Assembly: GCF_000307105.1 (NCBI RefSeq)
Contig: NC_018645.1
Coordinates: forward strand, 2,875,501-2,939,500
From: Desulfobacula toluolica Tol2
GTDB taxonomy: Bacteria; Desulfobacterota; Desulfobacteria; Desulfobacterales; Desulfobacteraceae
DNA: 64,000 nucleotides
Direction of reading: 5' to 3'
Part shown: positions 9,644 to 18,010 of the stretch, in pieces
Numbering within the stretch: the first letter of the stretch is position 1
Layout of the letters: every line of letters begins with the position of its first letter
Notes under the pieces: generated by a model
The model's database searches: none
What the model saw: only the letters and a program-made list of their open reading frames with translations
Told to the model about the DNA's origin: nothing
Program-made: the position numbers and the translations under genes

Positions 9644-9970
9644 CATTTAACAAATCAGGTTTGAGATATCGGCTAAGGCTGCTATCCATACATTTAAGGT
9701 ATCACAACATCCAGATGAATTACTTAATTAGACCAGAGATGATACAATAATTAGTATAATTTTGAAAATAATAAATTTGGCTTAAACAACACTATTTTTT
9801 TGATTGTTTAAATATGGTATTATTGTATTTATAATTATCTCCCGAAAAATTTCTAAGACTGATTTTAATTTAATCTTTTTTCAACCTTCAATCCGGAGAT
9901 GTTCCAGCATAAAGACAACAAAAGTTATACCATTTTAATTTTGAAAGCTGAACATAAGGAGGAGACCGTT
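9644..9970. other. AT-rich intergenic region
   Basis: No convincing coding frame lies on either strand of this 327-base gap. The right part is very AT-rich. A short inverted repeat, TTAAACAA/TTGTTTAA, lies around 9781-9810 but has no U-tract typical of a strong terminator. A purine-rich AAGGAGGAG just before 9971 is the ribosome binding site of the next gene. Confidence 0.5.
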
Positions 9971-11230
9971 ATGATTAAACGGATTATAAGAATCACTTCT
10001 TTGACCATGCTTATTTTTCTTGCCCAGGGATGTACAAAACTGCCTGAAAATAAAATTGACCTTTATCAAAGATCAATGGTTATTCAAAATAAAAATGCGG
10101 AAGAATCCATTCTTGCCAAGGCAGTTCTTAAACAATCCAATGATCCTGATGTGAACCACATTAAAGTTCTTCATCTCAGGGGAACGCCTTATGAAATGGG
10201 ATTTCAGCATGGACGGCTGTTAAGGCAGGATGTCCGGGCCTGTATAAACCATATTATGAAAATCGCTGCTTTGTATGCATCAACCGACATCATGGATGAA
10301 ATATATGATCTTATGGAACCATATATCCCTGTTGCCGAAAAAGAGGAAATGCGGGGACTTGCCCATGGGGCCAATCTCCCATTGCGGCTTGTACACTGGA
10401 TGCATGCCATACCTGCCGTGTCTGAATACAAGTATAAAAAAAGATTCTTAAAAAAATTTAAAAGCACCAGTTGCAGCAATATCATGGCATTCGGCAACGC
10501 CAGTAAAAATGGTGAAATGTTTCAGATGAGGGTCCTTGACTGGAACAGGAGACTGGGTGCCCAAAACTGGCCAGTCATACTCGTTCATAAACCTGATGTC
10601 GGCAATGCCTCGGTAACATTCTCGTTTGCAGGATTTATAGGGTGTGTATCAGGGATGAACGAAAAGCAAATGGCTTTCGGCGAAATGGGATATGGAAATC
10701 CGGAAGGTGAAACCCTTGAGGGCATACCCTTTGTTTTTCTTTTCAGAAAACTGATGCGGGAGGCAAACTCCCTTGAAGATGCTGTAAAAATCATAAAAAA
10801 TGCCAAAAGAACCTGTTCATATGTTTATCTTATAAGTGACGCAAAAAAAACAAAAAACCAGGTGAGCGGCCTGATATTAATAACGGACCGGCAACGGGTT
10901 ATCACATTTAAGGAAAATACAATTCTTAAAGATGAAAGGGATGGTGATATCTATCCTGCACTGGATGATGTATTGTATGCAGGTGCAAAGTCCAAAGAAT
11001 TGTACCAGACCCTTAAAGAAAATTATGGCAGTATTTCAACCACCATATTAATGGAAATCTCAAAAAAAGTATCGCTAAAGGGAAATATTCAAAACGTTAT
11101 TTTTAAACCTCAAACACTTGAAACATGGTCCAGCTATGCTGCAAATGACAAAATGGACAAACAGGGAAAAGCATGCAATCAAAAATGGTTTTATTTTGAT
11201 TTTAAATCGCATTTGGAATCTTACCGATGA
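9971..11230 (+). CDS. C45-like autoproteolytic acyltransferase/hydrolase lipoprotein
   Basis: A 419-residue lipoprotein: the signal peptide ends in the lipobox LAQGC, giving an N-terminal lipid-modified Cys at about residue 19. The body carries the motifs of the peptidase C45 / acyl-CoA:6-APA acyltransferase group of Ntn hydrolases: LHLRGTPYEMGFQHGRLL, then ELHG-like MRGLAHGANLPLRLV, then SCSNIMAFG, whose Cys (about residue 168) would become the N-terminal nucleophile after self-cleavage, followed by GEMFQMRVLDWNRRLG. Family members cleave or transfer acyl groups of amides. The ATG at 9971 has a perfect AAGGAGGAG site; an earlier frame start at 9899 would hide the signal peptide. Its last 10 bases overlap the convergent hydrolase gene. 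Substrate unknown. Confidence 0.8.
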   Translation: MIKRIIRITSLTMLIFLAQGCTKLPENKIDLYQRSMVIQNKNAEESILAKAVLKQSNDPDVNHIKVLHLRGTPYEMGFQHGRLLRQDVRACINHIMKIAALYASTDIMDEIYDLMEPYIPVAEKEEMRGLAHGANLPLRLVHWMHAIPAVSEYKYKKRFLKKFKSTSCSNIMAFGNASKNGEMFQMRVLDWNRRLGAQNWPVILVHKPDVGNASVTFSFAGFIGCVSGMNEKQMAFGEMGYGNPEGETLEGIPFVFLFRKLMREANSLEDAVKIIKNAKRTCSYVYLISDAKKTKNQVSGLILITDRQRVITFKENTILKDERDGDIYPALDDVLYAGAKSKELYQTLKENYGSISTTILMEISKKVSLKGNIQNVIFKPQTLETWSSYAANDKMDKQGKACNQKWFYFDFKSHLESYR

Positions 11231-12201
11231 TGTATCATTGCTTCATACGGCAGATTTAATTTTTTTCTGAAAAAATCAAGGGATTTGTGTTTTACATAAT
11301 CAATGTACAAGATTGCTGAATAGTGGCCTGCAAGCAAATAAATACTTTCAGGGTTTCCAATTTTTTTTCTCAGCTCTTTTCCCTTTTTATATGGAACAGC
11401 AGTGTCAAAAACAGCAAGAATCATCAGGCTTTTTTTTGCATCTATATATCGGGCATAATTTAACGGATCACAGGTTATAGTCTGCTTGAGTTCATTGTGG
11501 AATTCATCCAGGGTAACATGATTTTCATCCATATACCGTGATCTTTTTTTTCTAATTCCCTTTTCTTTTGAATAACTCAATATATAGGGAAGATCCCCGC
11601 CTGCCAGGGCAAAAACACTTGCTTTGATACGCTGATCAATTGCGGTTACAAGAGCGGCCTTGATACCGCCCATGCTTATGCCGAAAACACCGGTATTATT
11701 TTCATCAAGATCATTTCTTGTTTTGATCCAGTCCAGAACCTGCATGTGATCAATAATAATCTGGCGCAGAACGGGATCTATGTTATTAAGAACTTTTAAT
11801 TTTTTATAAGAATTATTTCTGTGTACTATCACGGCAGCATATCCGTTTTTCACAAAAAACCTGGCAAAGCTTTTAACAATGGTATTGGGCCCGCCAAGAA
11901 TGGGCAAAACCATAATAACCGGTCTTTTTATATTGCCAGGTATGCCGTAATACTCTATTTTTATCTCTCCTGCACCTTTAACACTATTCAGAGAAGAAAA
12001 AAGTTTTATCTCTTGTACAAAAAACCCTTTTTTATTTTTTTTAATATTTATTACAGGATTTTTTGAATGGGAGGTGTATTGATATTTTTCTTTGATCGCT
12101 TCGGGAAGGAGTAGCGGGCCGTTATAATTTTCATCCATGGGATAATGGGCACAGGATAAGGCAAAAAAGAACAGCGCAAAAAAACATATGACAAGCTTCA
12201 T
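11221..12201 (-). CDS. Alpha/beta-hydrolase lipoprotein
   Basis: A 326-residue protein. The signal peptide ends in FALSC, a lipobox. The hydrolase core shows a strand-turn VIMVLPILGGPN (oxyanion region), the nucleophile elbow GISMGG with its Ser, an acidic residue near AVFDTAVPYKKGKELRKKIG and a late His in LLAGHYSAIL. These features are those of serine esterases or dienelactone-hydrolase-like enzymes anchored at a membrane. It begins 2 bases after the stop of the upstream secreted-protein gene, so the two form an operon. It converges on and overlaps the C45-like lipoprotein by 10 bases. No specific substrate can be assigned. Confidence 0.75.
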   Translation of the reverse strand: MKLVICFFALFFFALSCAHYPMDENYNGPLLLPEAIKEKYQYTSHSKNPVINIKKNKKGFFVQEIKLFSSLNSVKGAGEIKIEYYGIPGNIKRPVIMVLPILGGPNTIVKSFARFFVKNGYAAVIVHRNNSYKKLKVLNNIDPVLRQIIIDHMQVLDWIKTRNDLDENNTGVFGISMGGIKAALVTAIDQRIKASVFALAGGDLPYILSYSKEKGIRKKRSRYMDENHVTLDEFHNELKQTITCDPLNYARYIDAKKSLMILAVFDTAVPYKKGKELRKKIGNPESIYLLAGHYSAILYIDYVKHKSLDFFRKKLNLPYEAMIHHR

Positions 12202-12203
12202 AA

Positions 12204-12905
12204 TTAAAAATCAAACCCGAATTTTATCATGCATTGTGTTTCAGAACCTGAAACTGCAAACTCAAGGATTGTTTTTGAATTCGTATATTGCGAAATACTT
12301 TTTGTAAATTGAACTGTGAATTCATTGTTAATTGGTTTAAAAGCGGCACTGGCTCTTGTGTCATAATAAAAAGAGCTTACTTCCAATTCACAGTCAGACG
12401 GGTCTAAATTTGCATTGTTGAAAAGATGAGCATCAAAACGCAGGCCAAATATTTTTTTTTGATCATCTTTCAGATTTGAACGATGCCGTAAATAGCTTTT
12501 TTCATCGGCGTATTTAATATATTCAATTTTGGAAAAATTGCTTATTTTTGTTTCAAGCCTATTGATTTTTTTGCCTGTCCTGGTTTGACGAAAAAGATCT
12601 TCAATGGCTTGCAACGTAATTTTTTCAACCTTTTTCCGACGCAGATAACCCTCATGTTCCAATTCATCATCGCCTGGTTCAAACCCCATTTCTCCGGTTT
12701 GAAAATATGAATCATGGATTGATGAAAATTCTGTATCCTTTGACATAAGTTCTTTGTCGCCAAGCAGTTTTGCCGTCAGATAATCAAAACAAAAACCTGC
12801 TGTTACAGGTTCAGCCAACAGTGGGGGACAAATAAAAAAACAGAATAAAAAAATCAGAAGTATGGTGGTTGTAAGCTTGCTTTTTTTACAAAACTTTCTT
12901 CCCAT
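12204..12905 (-). CDS. Secreted protein of unknown function
   Basis: I do not recognise a family. The 233-residue product has a classic signal peptide (basic MGRKFCKKSKL, hydrophobic core LLIFLFCFFICPPLLA) and an apparent cleavage site after LLAEP. The mature part is rich in charged residues and ends with amphipathic beta-like strands and a terminal Phe (IKFGFDF), which is the C-terminal signature of outer-membrane beta-barrel proteins; the strand-like segment CELEVSSFYYDTRASAAFKP fits too. It may be a small outer-membrane or periplasmic protein. It is the first gene of a two-gene operon with a lipoprotein hydrolase. Confidence is high for a secreted protein and low for any function. Confidence 0.6.
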   Translation of the reverse strand: MGRKFCKKSKLTTTILLIFLFCFFICPPLLAEPVTAGFCFDYLTAKLLGDKELMSKDTEFSSIHDSYFQTGEMGFEPGDDELEHEGYLRRKKVEKITLQAIEDLFRQTRTGKKINRLETKISNFSKIEYIKYADEKSYLRHRSNLKDDQKKIFGLRFDAHLFNNANLDPSDCELEVSSFYYDTRASAAFKPINNEFTVQFTKSISQYTNSKTILEFAVSGSETQCMIKFGFDF

Positions 12906-13225
12906 GATAAACCTCCCTACCTAAGCGCATGGGCCAAAGTTTTTAATCAAGTTCTTTTTAATATGGCAAGAACATCAGCAAGAGACATTCTTGCGTATAG
13001 GCAGAAAATTTTATACGGATACTTACACAACAAATCAGAATATAATTCATTAATTAAACTATAATAATAATATAAAAATAATTCAACTAAAACTTGATTG
13101 TCTTGAAAAAGAATAGTACAAAGAAAGTTTTTAAGCATCCCAGATTCAAACATGAACTGCATTCAAATCAATTATATTCAAATCATTCGTGTACAAATAA
13201 GGGATGCCTGTTTTTAAAAAAGCCT
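12906..13225. other. Intergenic region upstream of the secreted-protein operon
   Basis: About 320 bases between the 3' end of the aroF-pheA fusion and the next minus-strand gene. A 71-codon minus-strand frame (12947-13162) has no ribosome binding site and biased, hydrophobic low-complexity content, so I do not call it. Separated copies of GCATCCC (near 13204) and GGGATGC (near 13135) could form a long-range stem after the fusion gene, but the loop is long. The rest is AT-rich and probably carries the promoter of the downstream operon. Confidence 0.4.
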
Positions 13226-15094
13226 TTAATATCGTCCTAAAATTCTTAGGTTTTCAGATTTCTCCCGGAGCATTTCCATTGCGGGTGCAAGTTCCGGTGT
13301 TTCAATATCCGCTTCAAGATCTGCGTAAAACATATATTCCCAAGGTTTTCCCAGCATTGGCCGAGATTCGAGTTTCACAAGATTGATCTGGTATTCTGAA
13401 AATACTTTCATAACTTCATATAAAGCACCAGGTTGATTGCCGGTGGAAAAAATAATGGATGTCTTGTTCACTTTTTTATGCCCTTTGATCTCTTTGGCAA
13501 TTATGGCAAATCTTGTGTAATTTCTTGGATTATCTTCAATGGATTCTTCAAGAATATTCATATCAAAAATTTTTGCGGCCATGGTTGATCCGATTGCTGC
13601 GGTATACTTATCGTCGGAATCCTTGACATACCTCACTGCACTGGAAGTGGCTTTGACCGGAACCTGCTCGATTTCAGGATATTGATCCAGGTAGTTTTTG
13701 CATTGCGAAAATGCAGGTGGCGGCGCAAGAATCTTTTTGATTTCATTTTTTGACACATTTTTATGAGCTATCAATGCATGTTTCACTCTTATGGTGATCT
13801 CGCCGATTATTTTCAGATCATATTCCTGGAGAAGATCGAAATTCTCATGGATGGAGCCGGAAAGCGAATTTTCTAAAGGAACAACACCGTACTGGCAATG
13901 CCCGGTTTGAACCGCCTGGAAAATATCCTTAAATGTTTTCATTGGAACAGGCCGAATTTCTTCGCCGAAATAGCCAAGACTTGCCTTATGGCTGTAAGCC
14001 CCGTATTCTCCTATAAAGGCGGCTGTTTTTGAATCTTTAGCTTCCATATTGTTGATGATTTCCGATTTTTTCAAATAATCAAAATCAAGCTGTTTGCCCA
14101 CAACCGGTGCAATCACATAAAGATCCCGTGTCAACTGGCCGAACTGTTCCGGGTAAAGACTCTGTGGACCGTCTGACAGCGCCTGGTCCGGATTGTTGTG
14201 AACCTCAATCATTAGGGCATCCGCCCCCGCCGCAACAGCAGCCCTTGCCATGGGACTTACTTTTTCCCTCATGCCCGTTGCATGGCTTGGATCAATAATA
14301 ATGGGCAGATGAGTCAATTTTTTCAAAACCGGAATGGCCGACAGATCCAGTGTGTTTCTTGTATAAGGCTCAAAGGTTCTGATACCCCGTTCACAAAGGA
14401 TCACATTGTTGTTTCCTCCCGCCATAATATATTCTGCAGACATCAGCCACTCCTGGATTGTAGCGGCCAGCCCCCGTTTCAACACAACCGGTTTGTCCAT
14501 GCGGCCCACACATTTTAACAGTTCAAAATTCTGCATATTACGGGCACCGATCTGAACCACATCAACATATTTCATCATCAAATCCGCCTGGGACACAGAT
14601 GTAATTTCAGTGACCACGCCAAGTCCTGTCTGTTCCCTGACATCTGCGAGAATTTTGAGTCCTTCTTCTTCCAGCCCCTGGAAGGAATATGGCGAAGATC
14701 TGGGTTTATATGCCCCGCCCCTGAACAGCACCGCACCATATTTTTTCACCTCTTTTGCAATGGTCATGGCCTGTTCATGGCTTTCCACAGCACACGGTCC
14801 TGCCACAATGACAATCCTGTCCCCCCCCACCACAACATTTCCGATTTTTACCTTGGTATCTTCTGATTTAAACTCCCGGCTGGCAAGCTTGTGTGCGGTT
14901 GTGACGCGAACGGCATCGGCAATTCCTTCCATCTGTTTAAATTCATCCAGGCTTGTTGCGGGTTTTCCGATGATGCCGATGACATTTCTGCCGGCATCCA
15001 TAATTTCACGGGTAATACACTTCTCATCGGACAGCATGTTTTTAATTCTATCCTTCTGATGTTCAGTAATATTGCTTTCCAGTACAAGAATCAT
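13226..15094 (-). CDS. Fused 3-deoxy-7-phosphoheptulonate synthase and prephenate dehydratase
   Basis: A 622-residue bifunctional enzyme. Residues 1-90 are the ferredoxin-like regulatory domain of type I-beta DAHP synthases ([17 protein letters not shown]). Residues about 95-345 are the DAHPS barrel, with [28 protein letters not shown] and [14 protein letters not shown]. Residues about 355-540 are prephenate dehydratase ([44 protein letters not shown] with the catalytic TRF). Residues about 545-620 are an ACT domain with the Phe-binding ESRP motif. The protein thus joins the first step of the shikimate pathway to the last committed step to phenylalanine; there is no chorismate mutase domain. 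An AAAGGAGaaacaaa site precedes the ATG. A Phe-rich leader peptide and tandem hairpins upstream point to transcription attenuation by phenylalanine. Confidence 0.92.
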   Translation of the reverse strand: MILVLESNITEHQKDRIKNMLSDEKCITREIMDAGRNVIGIIGKPATSLDEFKQMEGIADAVRVTTAHKLASREFKSEDTKVKIGNVVVGGDRIVIVAGPCAVESHEQAMTIAKEVKKYGAVLFRGGAYKPRSSPYSFQGLEEEGLKILADVREQTGLGVVTEITSVSQADLMMKYVDVVQIGARNMQNFELLKCVGRMDKPVVLKRGLAATIQEWLMSAEYIMAGGNNNVILCERGIRTFEPYTRNTLDLSAIPVLKKLTHLPIIIDPSHATGMREKVSPMARAAVAAGADALMIEVHNNPDQALSDGPQSLYPEQFGQLTRDLYVIAPVVGKQLDFDYLKKSEIINNMEAKDSKTAAFIGEYGAYSHKASLGYFGEEIRPVPMKTFKDIFQAVQTGHCQYGVVPLENSLSGSIHENFDLLQEYDLKIIGEITIRVKHALIAHKNVSKNEIKKILAPPPAFSQCKNYLDQYPEIEQVPVKATSSAVRYVKDSDDKYTAAIGSTMAAKIFDMNILEESIEDNPRNYTRFAIIAKEIKGHKKVNKTSIIFSTGNQPGALYEVMKVFSEYQINLVKLESRPMLGKPWEYMFYADLEADIETPELAPAMEMLREKSENLRILGRY

Positions 15095-15144
15095 TTTGTT
15101 TCTCCTTTGTCAAAAAATCATTTCAATCAGGCTTAAAATAAAAA

Positions 15145-15176
15145 AGGCCCCGGGAAAAATATTCCCAGAGCCTTAA
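15145..15176 (-). terminator. Second leader hairpin with U-tract (candidate attenuator terminator)
   Basis: Read on the minus strand, AAGGCTCTGGGAA pairs with TTCCCGGGGCCTT (13 pairs, a few G-U) and is followed by TTTTTTATTTT. This is a strong intrinsic terminator located about 50 bases ahead of the DAHPS-PDT start codon and downstream of a Phe-rich leader peptide. Its 5' arm can instead pair with the 3' arm of the preceding hairpin, the competing pairing expected of an attenuator. Confidence 0.75.
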
Positions 15177-15182
15177 AAATCA

Positions 15183-15226
15183 AAATAAAGCCCCGGGTGG
15201 CTTGATGTCCACCCGGGGCTTTATTT
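15183..15226 (-). promoter_or_regulatory. First leader hairpin of the phenylalanine attenuator
   Basis: A perfect 18-pair inverted repeat (arms AAATAAAGCCCCGGGTGG and its complement, 8-base loop). On the minus strand it follows the leader peptide stop by 17 bases and is itself followed by a U-rich run. Its 3' arm CCCGGGGCTTT can alternatively pair with AAGGCTCTGGG of the second hairpin over 11 positions with G-U pairs. It may act as a 1:2 or protector stem, or as a terminator itself. Confidence 0.7.
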
Positions 15227-15243
15227 AAATAAAAAATAAAACG

Positions 15244-15315
15244 TCACACCGGATGAACGCTCCTAAAAAAGAAACGTCCAAAATTAAATATATTTATGTG
15301 TGTCATTTTATTCAT
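15244..15315 (-). CDS. Phe-rich leader peptide of the DAHPS-PDT gene (pheL-like)
   Basis: A 23-codon frame begins with ATG after a good TTGGAGaaaaa ribosome binding site and ends with TGA. Five of its residues are Phe, clustered as F-N-F-G-R-F-F-F at positions 10-17. It lies between a promoter-like TTGACA element and two tandem hairpins, upstream of a gene for phenylalanine biosynthesis. This arrangement matches the known E. coli pheA leader in logic though not in sequence. Translation speed through the Phe codons would report charged tRNA-Phe level. The Phe codons end about 40 bases before the first hairpin, so the exact ribosome-hairpin geometry is not the textbook one. Confidence 0.8.
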   Translation of the reverse strand: MNKMTHINIFNFGRFFFRSVHPV

Positions 15316-15339
15316 TTTTTCTCCAATGTATTGGAACAA

Positions 15340-15368
15340 TATCTACAGATCATTTCAATTCTTGTCAA
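15340..15368 (-). promoter_or_regulatory. Putative promoter of the Phe leader and DAHPS-PDT gene
   Basis: On the minus strand a consensus -35 TTGACA (15363-15368) is followed after 17-19 bases by TAGATATT, a weak -10. Transcription would start near 15333, just ahead of the leader peptide ribosome binding site, which is the expected layout for an attenuated operon. Confidence 0.5.
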
Positions 15369-15463
15369 CAATAAAAAAAATTTTCTCTTAACAATTATGC
15401 CATTTTGAAAAACTCGGCATCAATGATATACTAATTTGCTTATTTAAATATAAAGTGTCCCGG

Positions 15464-16510
15464 TTAAAACGAGAGGGTCAAGGTCAAAGATCCTATGATC
15501 TGTCCCTGTTCCTGGTTGTCAAACTGTTTGGTTCGGAAAAGATGCCGGTAGGTCAGTTTGACCATATCAACGTTGAATGAAAATCCAACGGAAAGATCTG
15601 CCACCAGCCATTTTTTATCAACGCTCGGGCTGTCTTCCCAAGTGTTGCCGTCCAGAAAAATATCACGAAAGACGGCCTTAACCTGGGAACCGGCAAAAAT
15701 ATGCGCGCCAAAGGTTGTCTTTCCAGGGCCCGAATGTCTATTAAAAGGAGCGCCCACCCCTGCTCCGGCGCGGATGATATCTGATCCGAAATCTTTTGGA
15801 AGATTATACCCGAAGCGAATTTCACCTCCCGTGTTGGCCGATGTTCTCACATTGCCCAGGGTCATTCCGGCATGAGAAATCAGGTCATAATCCAAGGTCT
15901 TTGACAACTCCATGCTGTGCAGACGCCATTTTCGCTGCCACGACAACCTGACTGCCGGTTCATTATGAAGCTGGTTATCCCATCCCTTTGCTGTGGGAAT
16001 ACCCCTCCAATCATGGACCGTATTCTGAACAAATTCCCCTTTGGCAGCAGGACCTACAACACCCAGGGCAATTTCAAGCGTATCAAGGATGGTTGCGGTT
16101 TTACTGTGCAAGGCCAGCCCACAGTAAAGAAAGCCTGCATACGGTCGGTCCATTTTAGATGGTGAAGTTGTCTGGATATCAGAAGGCGTATAAATCTGAT
16201 GTCCAAGCAAAATGCCTACATTGTGGGCACTTCCCCCATCACCTGAGAAAGGAATGGCTTTGATGATCGGTATGGACCATCTTGGCAGGCGAACATCATC
16301 CCTGTATCGGTTAAGATCCTTGGAAAGCCATGTGATCTGCGTGGCATTGGTGTAATACTTATCCGTGTCTCCGAAAAGATCATTTTCATAGAAGAGTTTA
16401 ACTGTTTGAAGCTGAGAGGGATCTTTGGCCCAGGCAGAGGTTGAAAAAAAGAACCAATAAAAAATAATGCCGATACACCCATATTGTCTGACTATATTTA
16501 ACAAACTCAA
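15464..16510 (-). CDS. lpxR: LpxR-like lipid A 3'-O-deacylase (outer-membrane beta-barrel)
   Basis: A 348-residue protein with an N-terminal signal peptide (hydrophobic IGIIFYWFFFSTSAWA). The mature part opens with KLFYENDLFGDTDKYYTNAT, whose Asn-Asp pair and TN motif correspond to the active-site residues of Salmonella LpxR. It continues with MDRPYAGFLYCGL and the family signature HDWRGIPTAKGWDNQLHNEP, including the catalytic His. It ends in Phe after alternating strands (GSLTLTLSF), as outer-membrane barrels do. LpxR removes the 3'-acyloxyacyl chain of lipid A and needs a divalent cation. It implies an LPS outer membrane. It is transcribed away from corA, from its own promoter. Confidence 0.88.
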   Translation of the reverse strand: MSLLNIVRQYGCIGIIFYWFFFSTSAWAKDPSQLQTVKLFYENDLFGDTDKYYTNATQITWLSKDLNRYRDDVRLPRWSIPIIKAIPFSGDGGSAHNVGILLGHQIYTPSDIQTTSPSKMDRPYAGFLYCGLALHSKTATILDTLEIALGVVGPAAKGEFVQNTVHDWRGIPTAKGWDNQLHNEPAVRLSWQRKWRLHSMELSKTLDYDLISHAGMTLGNVRTSANTGGEIRFGYNLPKDFGSDIIRAGAGVGAPFNRHSGPGKTTFGAHIFAGSQVKAVFRDIFLDGNTWEDSPSVDKKWLVADLSVGFSFNVDMVKLTYRHLFRTKQFDNQEQGQIIGSLTLTLSF

Positions 16511-16549
16511 AACACACCTCTATTGTATTAAAATAAACAGTCTTAATAT

Positions 16550-16580
16550 ATTTTAATGCATTAAAAAAGAGGGTTGTCAA
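16550..16580 (-). promoter_or_regulatory. Putative lpxR promoter
   Basis: A minus-strand TTGACA (16575-16580) is followed after 19 bases by TAAAAT (16550-16555), about 40 bases ahead of the lpxR start. The -35 is perfect and the -10 is five of six; the spacing is slightly long. Confidence 0.45.
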
Positions 16581-16737
16581 AAAAAACTTACCGTCACAAA
16601 TCAATTATTGCGTAACGAATTTTAAAGGTTTACTATATGAGCTTCAATATTTTTAACAAAGTGAATCACTAAAGATAAAACAACAGACACGAAACCGAAA
16701 ACAATGGCATGAACTTGTAAATAAAGAAAACAAAAAC

Positions 16738-16944
16738 TTGATCCGGTCCGGCAACCGCATTATACAGTCTCCCAGCATTAAACGCACCCTTTGTTTTATT
16801 GAGCTCCACCGCTCTGATTGCCGACAGCTGGAAAGGCGTTTTAAGGAAACATCCATGAGATTAACAAAAAAAGCTGCCCGTCATGAAATCCACACAATCC
16901 TCTGCACTTCAGGTAAGGAGACCTTTTTATGGCACGATTTTTAA
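16738..16944 (+). other. Possible small gene or gene remnant upstream of corA
   Basis: A frame of about 68 codons from TTG 16738 (open without ATG back to about 16655) reads like an ordinary basic protein: NRIIQSPSIKRTLCFIELHR and RLTKKAARHEIHTILC. It ends 16 bases inside corA in another frame. There is no usable ATG and no ribosome binding site at its left end. I do not recognise the sequence. It could be a short protein with an unusual start, or a fragment of a decayed gene. Confidence 0.3.
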
Positions 16945-17993
16945 AAAACCGCGAAGAAAGCAAAGGGCAAAGCCCAGGAGCCCTGATTTTCATCGGGGAA
17001 AAAAAAACAACATCTGTACAGGCACGAGTGATAGATTACGATTCCACTATCCTGACTGAACAGGAATTGTCTCATATTAAAGACGGGTCACATTTCAAAC
17101 AAACAAACACCGTGACCTGGCTCAATATTAACGGGCTGCATGACATTGAAAAAATCAAGGAGGTGGGGCAAAATTTTGACCTTCACCCACTTGTAATGGA
17201 GGATATTCTAAACACGGGCCAGCGACCCAAAGTAGAAGATTTTAATGCCTATATTTTCATTGTGTTAAAAATGATCCGATTTGATACGGAAACCGAAATG
17301 ATCTTCAACGAGCAATTGAGTATTGTTCTGGGCGATAACTTTCTGGTGACGTTTCAGGAACAACCCGGGGATGTTTTTGAACCGGTCCGGAAAAGAATCA
17401 GACGGCAAAAATCACGCATTCGCGGCTCCGGCACTGATTACCTTGCCTATTCTCTCCTGGATACGGTTGTGGACAATTACATTCACATTATTGAGGTGAT
17501 TGGAGAAAAAATTGAAGACCTTGAGGAAGTGATACTTGAAGGCAATGACACCACGGTTATGGAAAAAATCAATGCTTTTAAGCGGGAAATAAATTATTTG
17601 AGAAAATCCATCCGACCGGCAAGAGAGGCCATTCTTCATCTGTCCCGGCTTGACAGCGATCTGTTCCAAGAATCCACAATTCCTTTTTTAAAAGATCTCC
17701 AGGACCTTATCAACCAAGCCACGGAAGCAATTGACACCTATCGGGATCTGTTGACCGACCAGTTGAACATATACAATTCCGTTATGGCAAACAAAATGAA
17801 CGACATCATGAAGATTTTAACCATCTTTGCCGCCATTTTCATTCCCCTTACGTTCATAGCCGGCATCTATGGTACAAATTTTGAATATTTGCCTGAACTG
17901 CACTATAAATACAGCTATGCCGTTTTCTGGACGGCCCTGATTGTCATTGCCGGGGCACTGCTCGTTTTTTTCAAACGAAAACGCTGGCTGTAG
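16929..17993 (+). CDS. corA: CorA-family divalent cation transporter with GTN in place of GMN
   Basis: A 354-residue protein with the CorA layout: a cytosolic alpha/beta domain (residues 1-170), long helices that form the funnel (about 180-285, IIEVIGEKIEDLEEVIL, REINYLRKSIRPAREAI), then two C-terminal TM helices (about 292-313 and 327-347). TM1 ends in IAGIYGTNFEYLPEL. In canonical CorA the loop reads YGMNFE; here the Met is Thr (residues 315-317 are G-T-N). The GMN motif forms the selectivity entrance for hydrated Mg2+, so the change may affect ion preference (Mg2+, Co2+, Ni2+ or Zn2+). The start has a good TAAGGAGacctttt site. It converges on the glucan phosphorylase gene, which lies 17 bases downstream. 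Confidence 0.9.
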   Translation: MARFLKNREESKGQSPGALIFIGEKKTTSVQARVIDYDSTILTEQELSHIKDGSHFKQTNTVTWLNINGLHDIEKIKEVGQNFDLHPLVMEDILNTGQRPKVEDFNAYIFIVLKMIRFDTETEMIFNEQLSIVLGDNFLVTFQEQPGDVFEPVRKRIRRQKSRIRGSGTDYLAYSLLDTVVDNYIHIIEVIGEKIEDLEEVILEGNDTTVMEKINAFKREINYLRKSIRPAREAILHLSRLDSDLFQESTIPFLKDLQDLINQATEAIDTYRDLLTDQLNIYNSVMANKMNDIMKILTIFAAIFIPLTFIAGIYGTNFEYLPELHYKYSYAVFWTALIVIAGALLVFFKRKRWL

Positions 17994-18010
17994 ACAATCA
18001 GGGCAAGCAT

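Noticed and set aside
12947-13162. A 71-codon minus-strand frame between the DAHPS-PDT fusion and the secreted-protein gene
   Set aside because: No ribosome binding site and a biased Phe/Leu/Tyr composition from AT-rich DNA.
15183-15226. The strong hairpin as a plain terminator of lpxR
   Set aside because: A promoter element and a Phe-rich leader peptide lie between lpxR and the hairpin, and a second hairpin can compete with it; attenuation explains the layout better.
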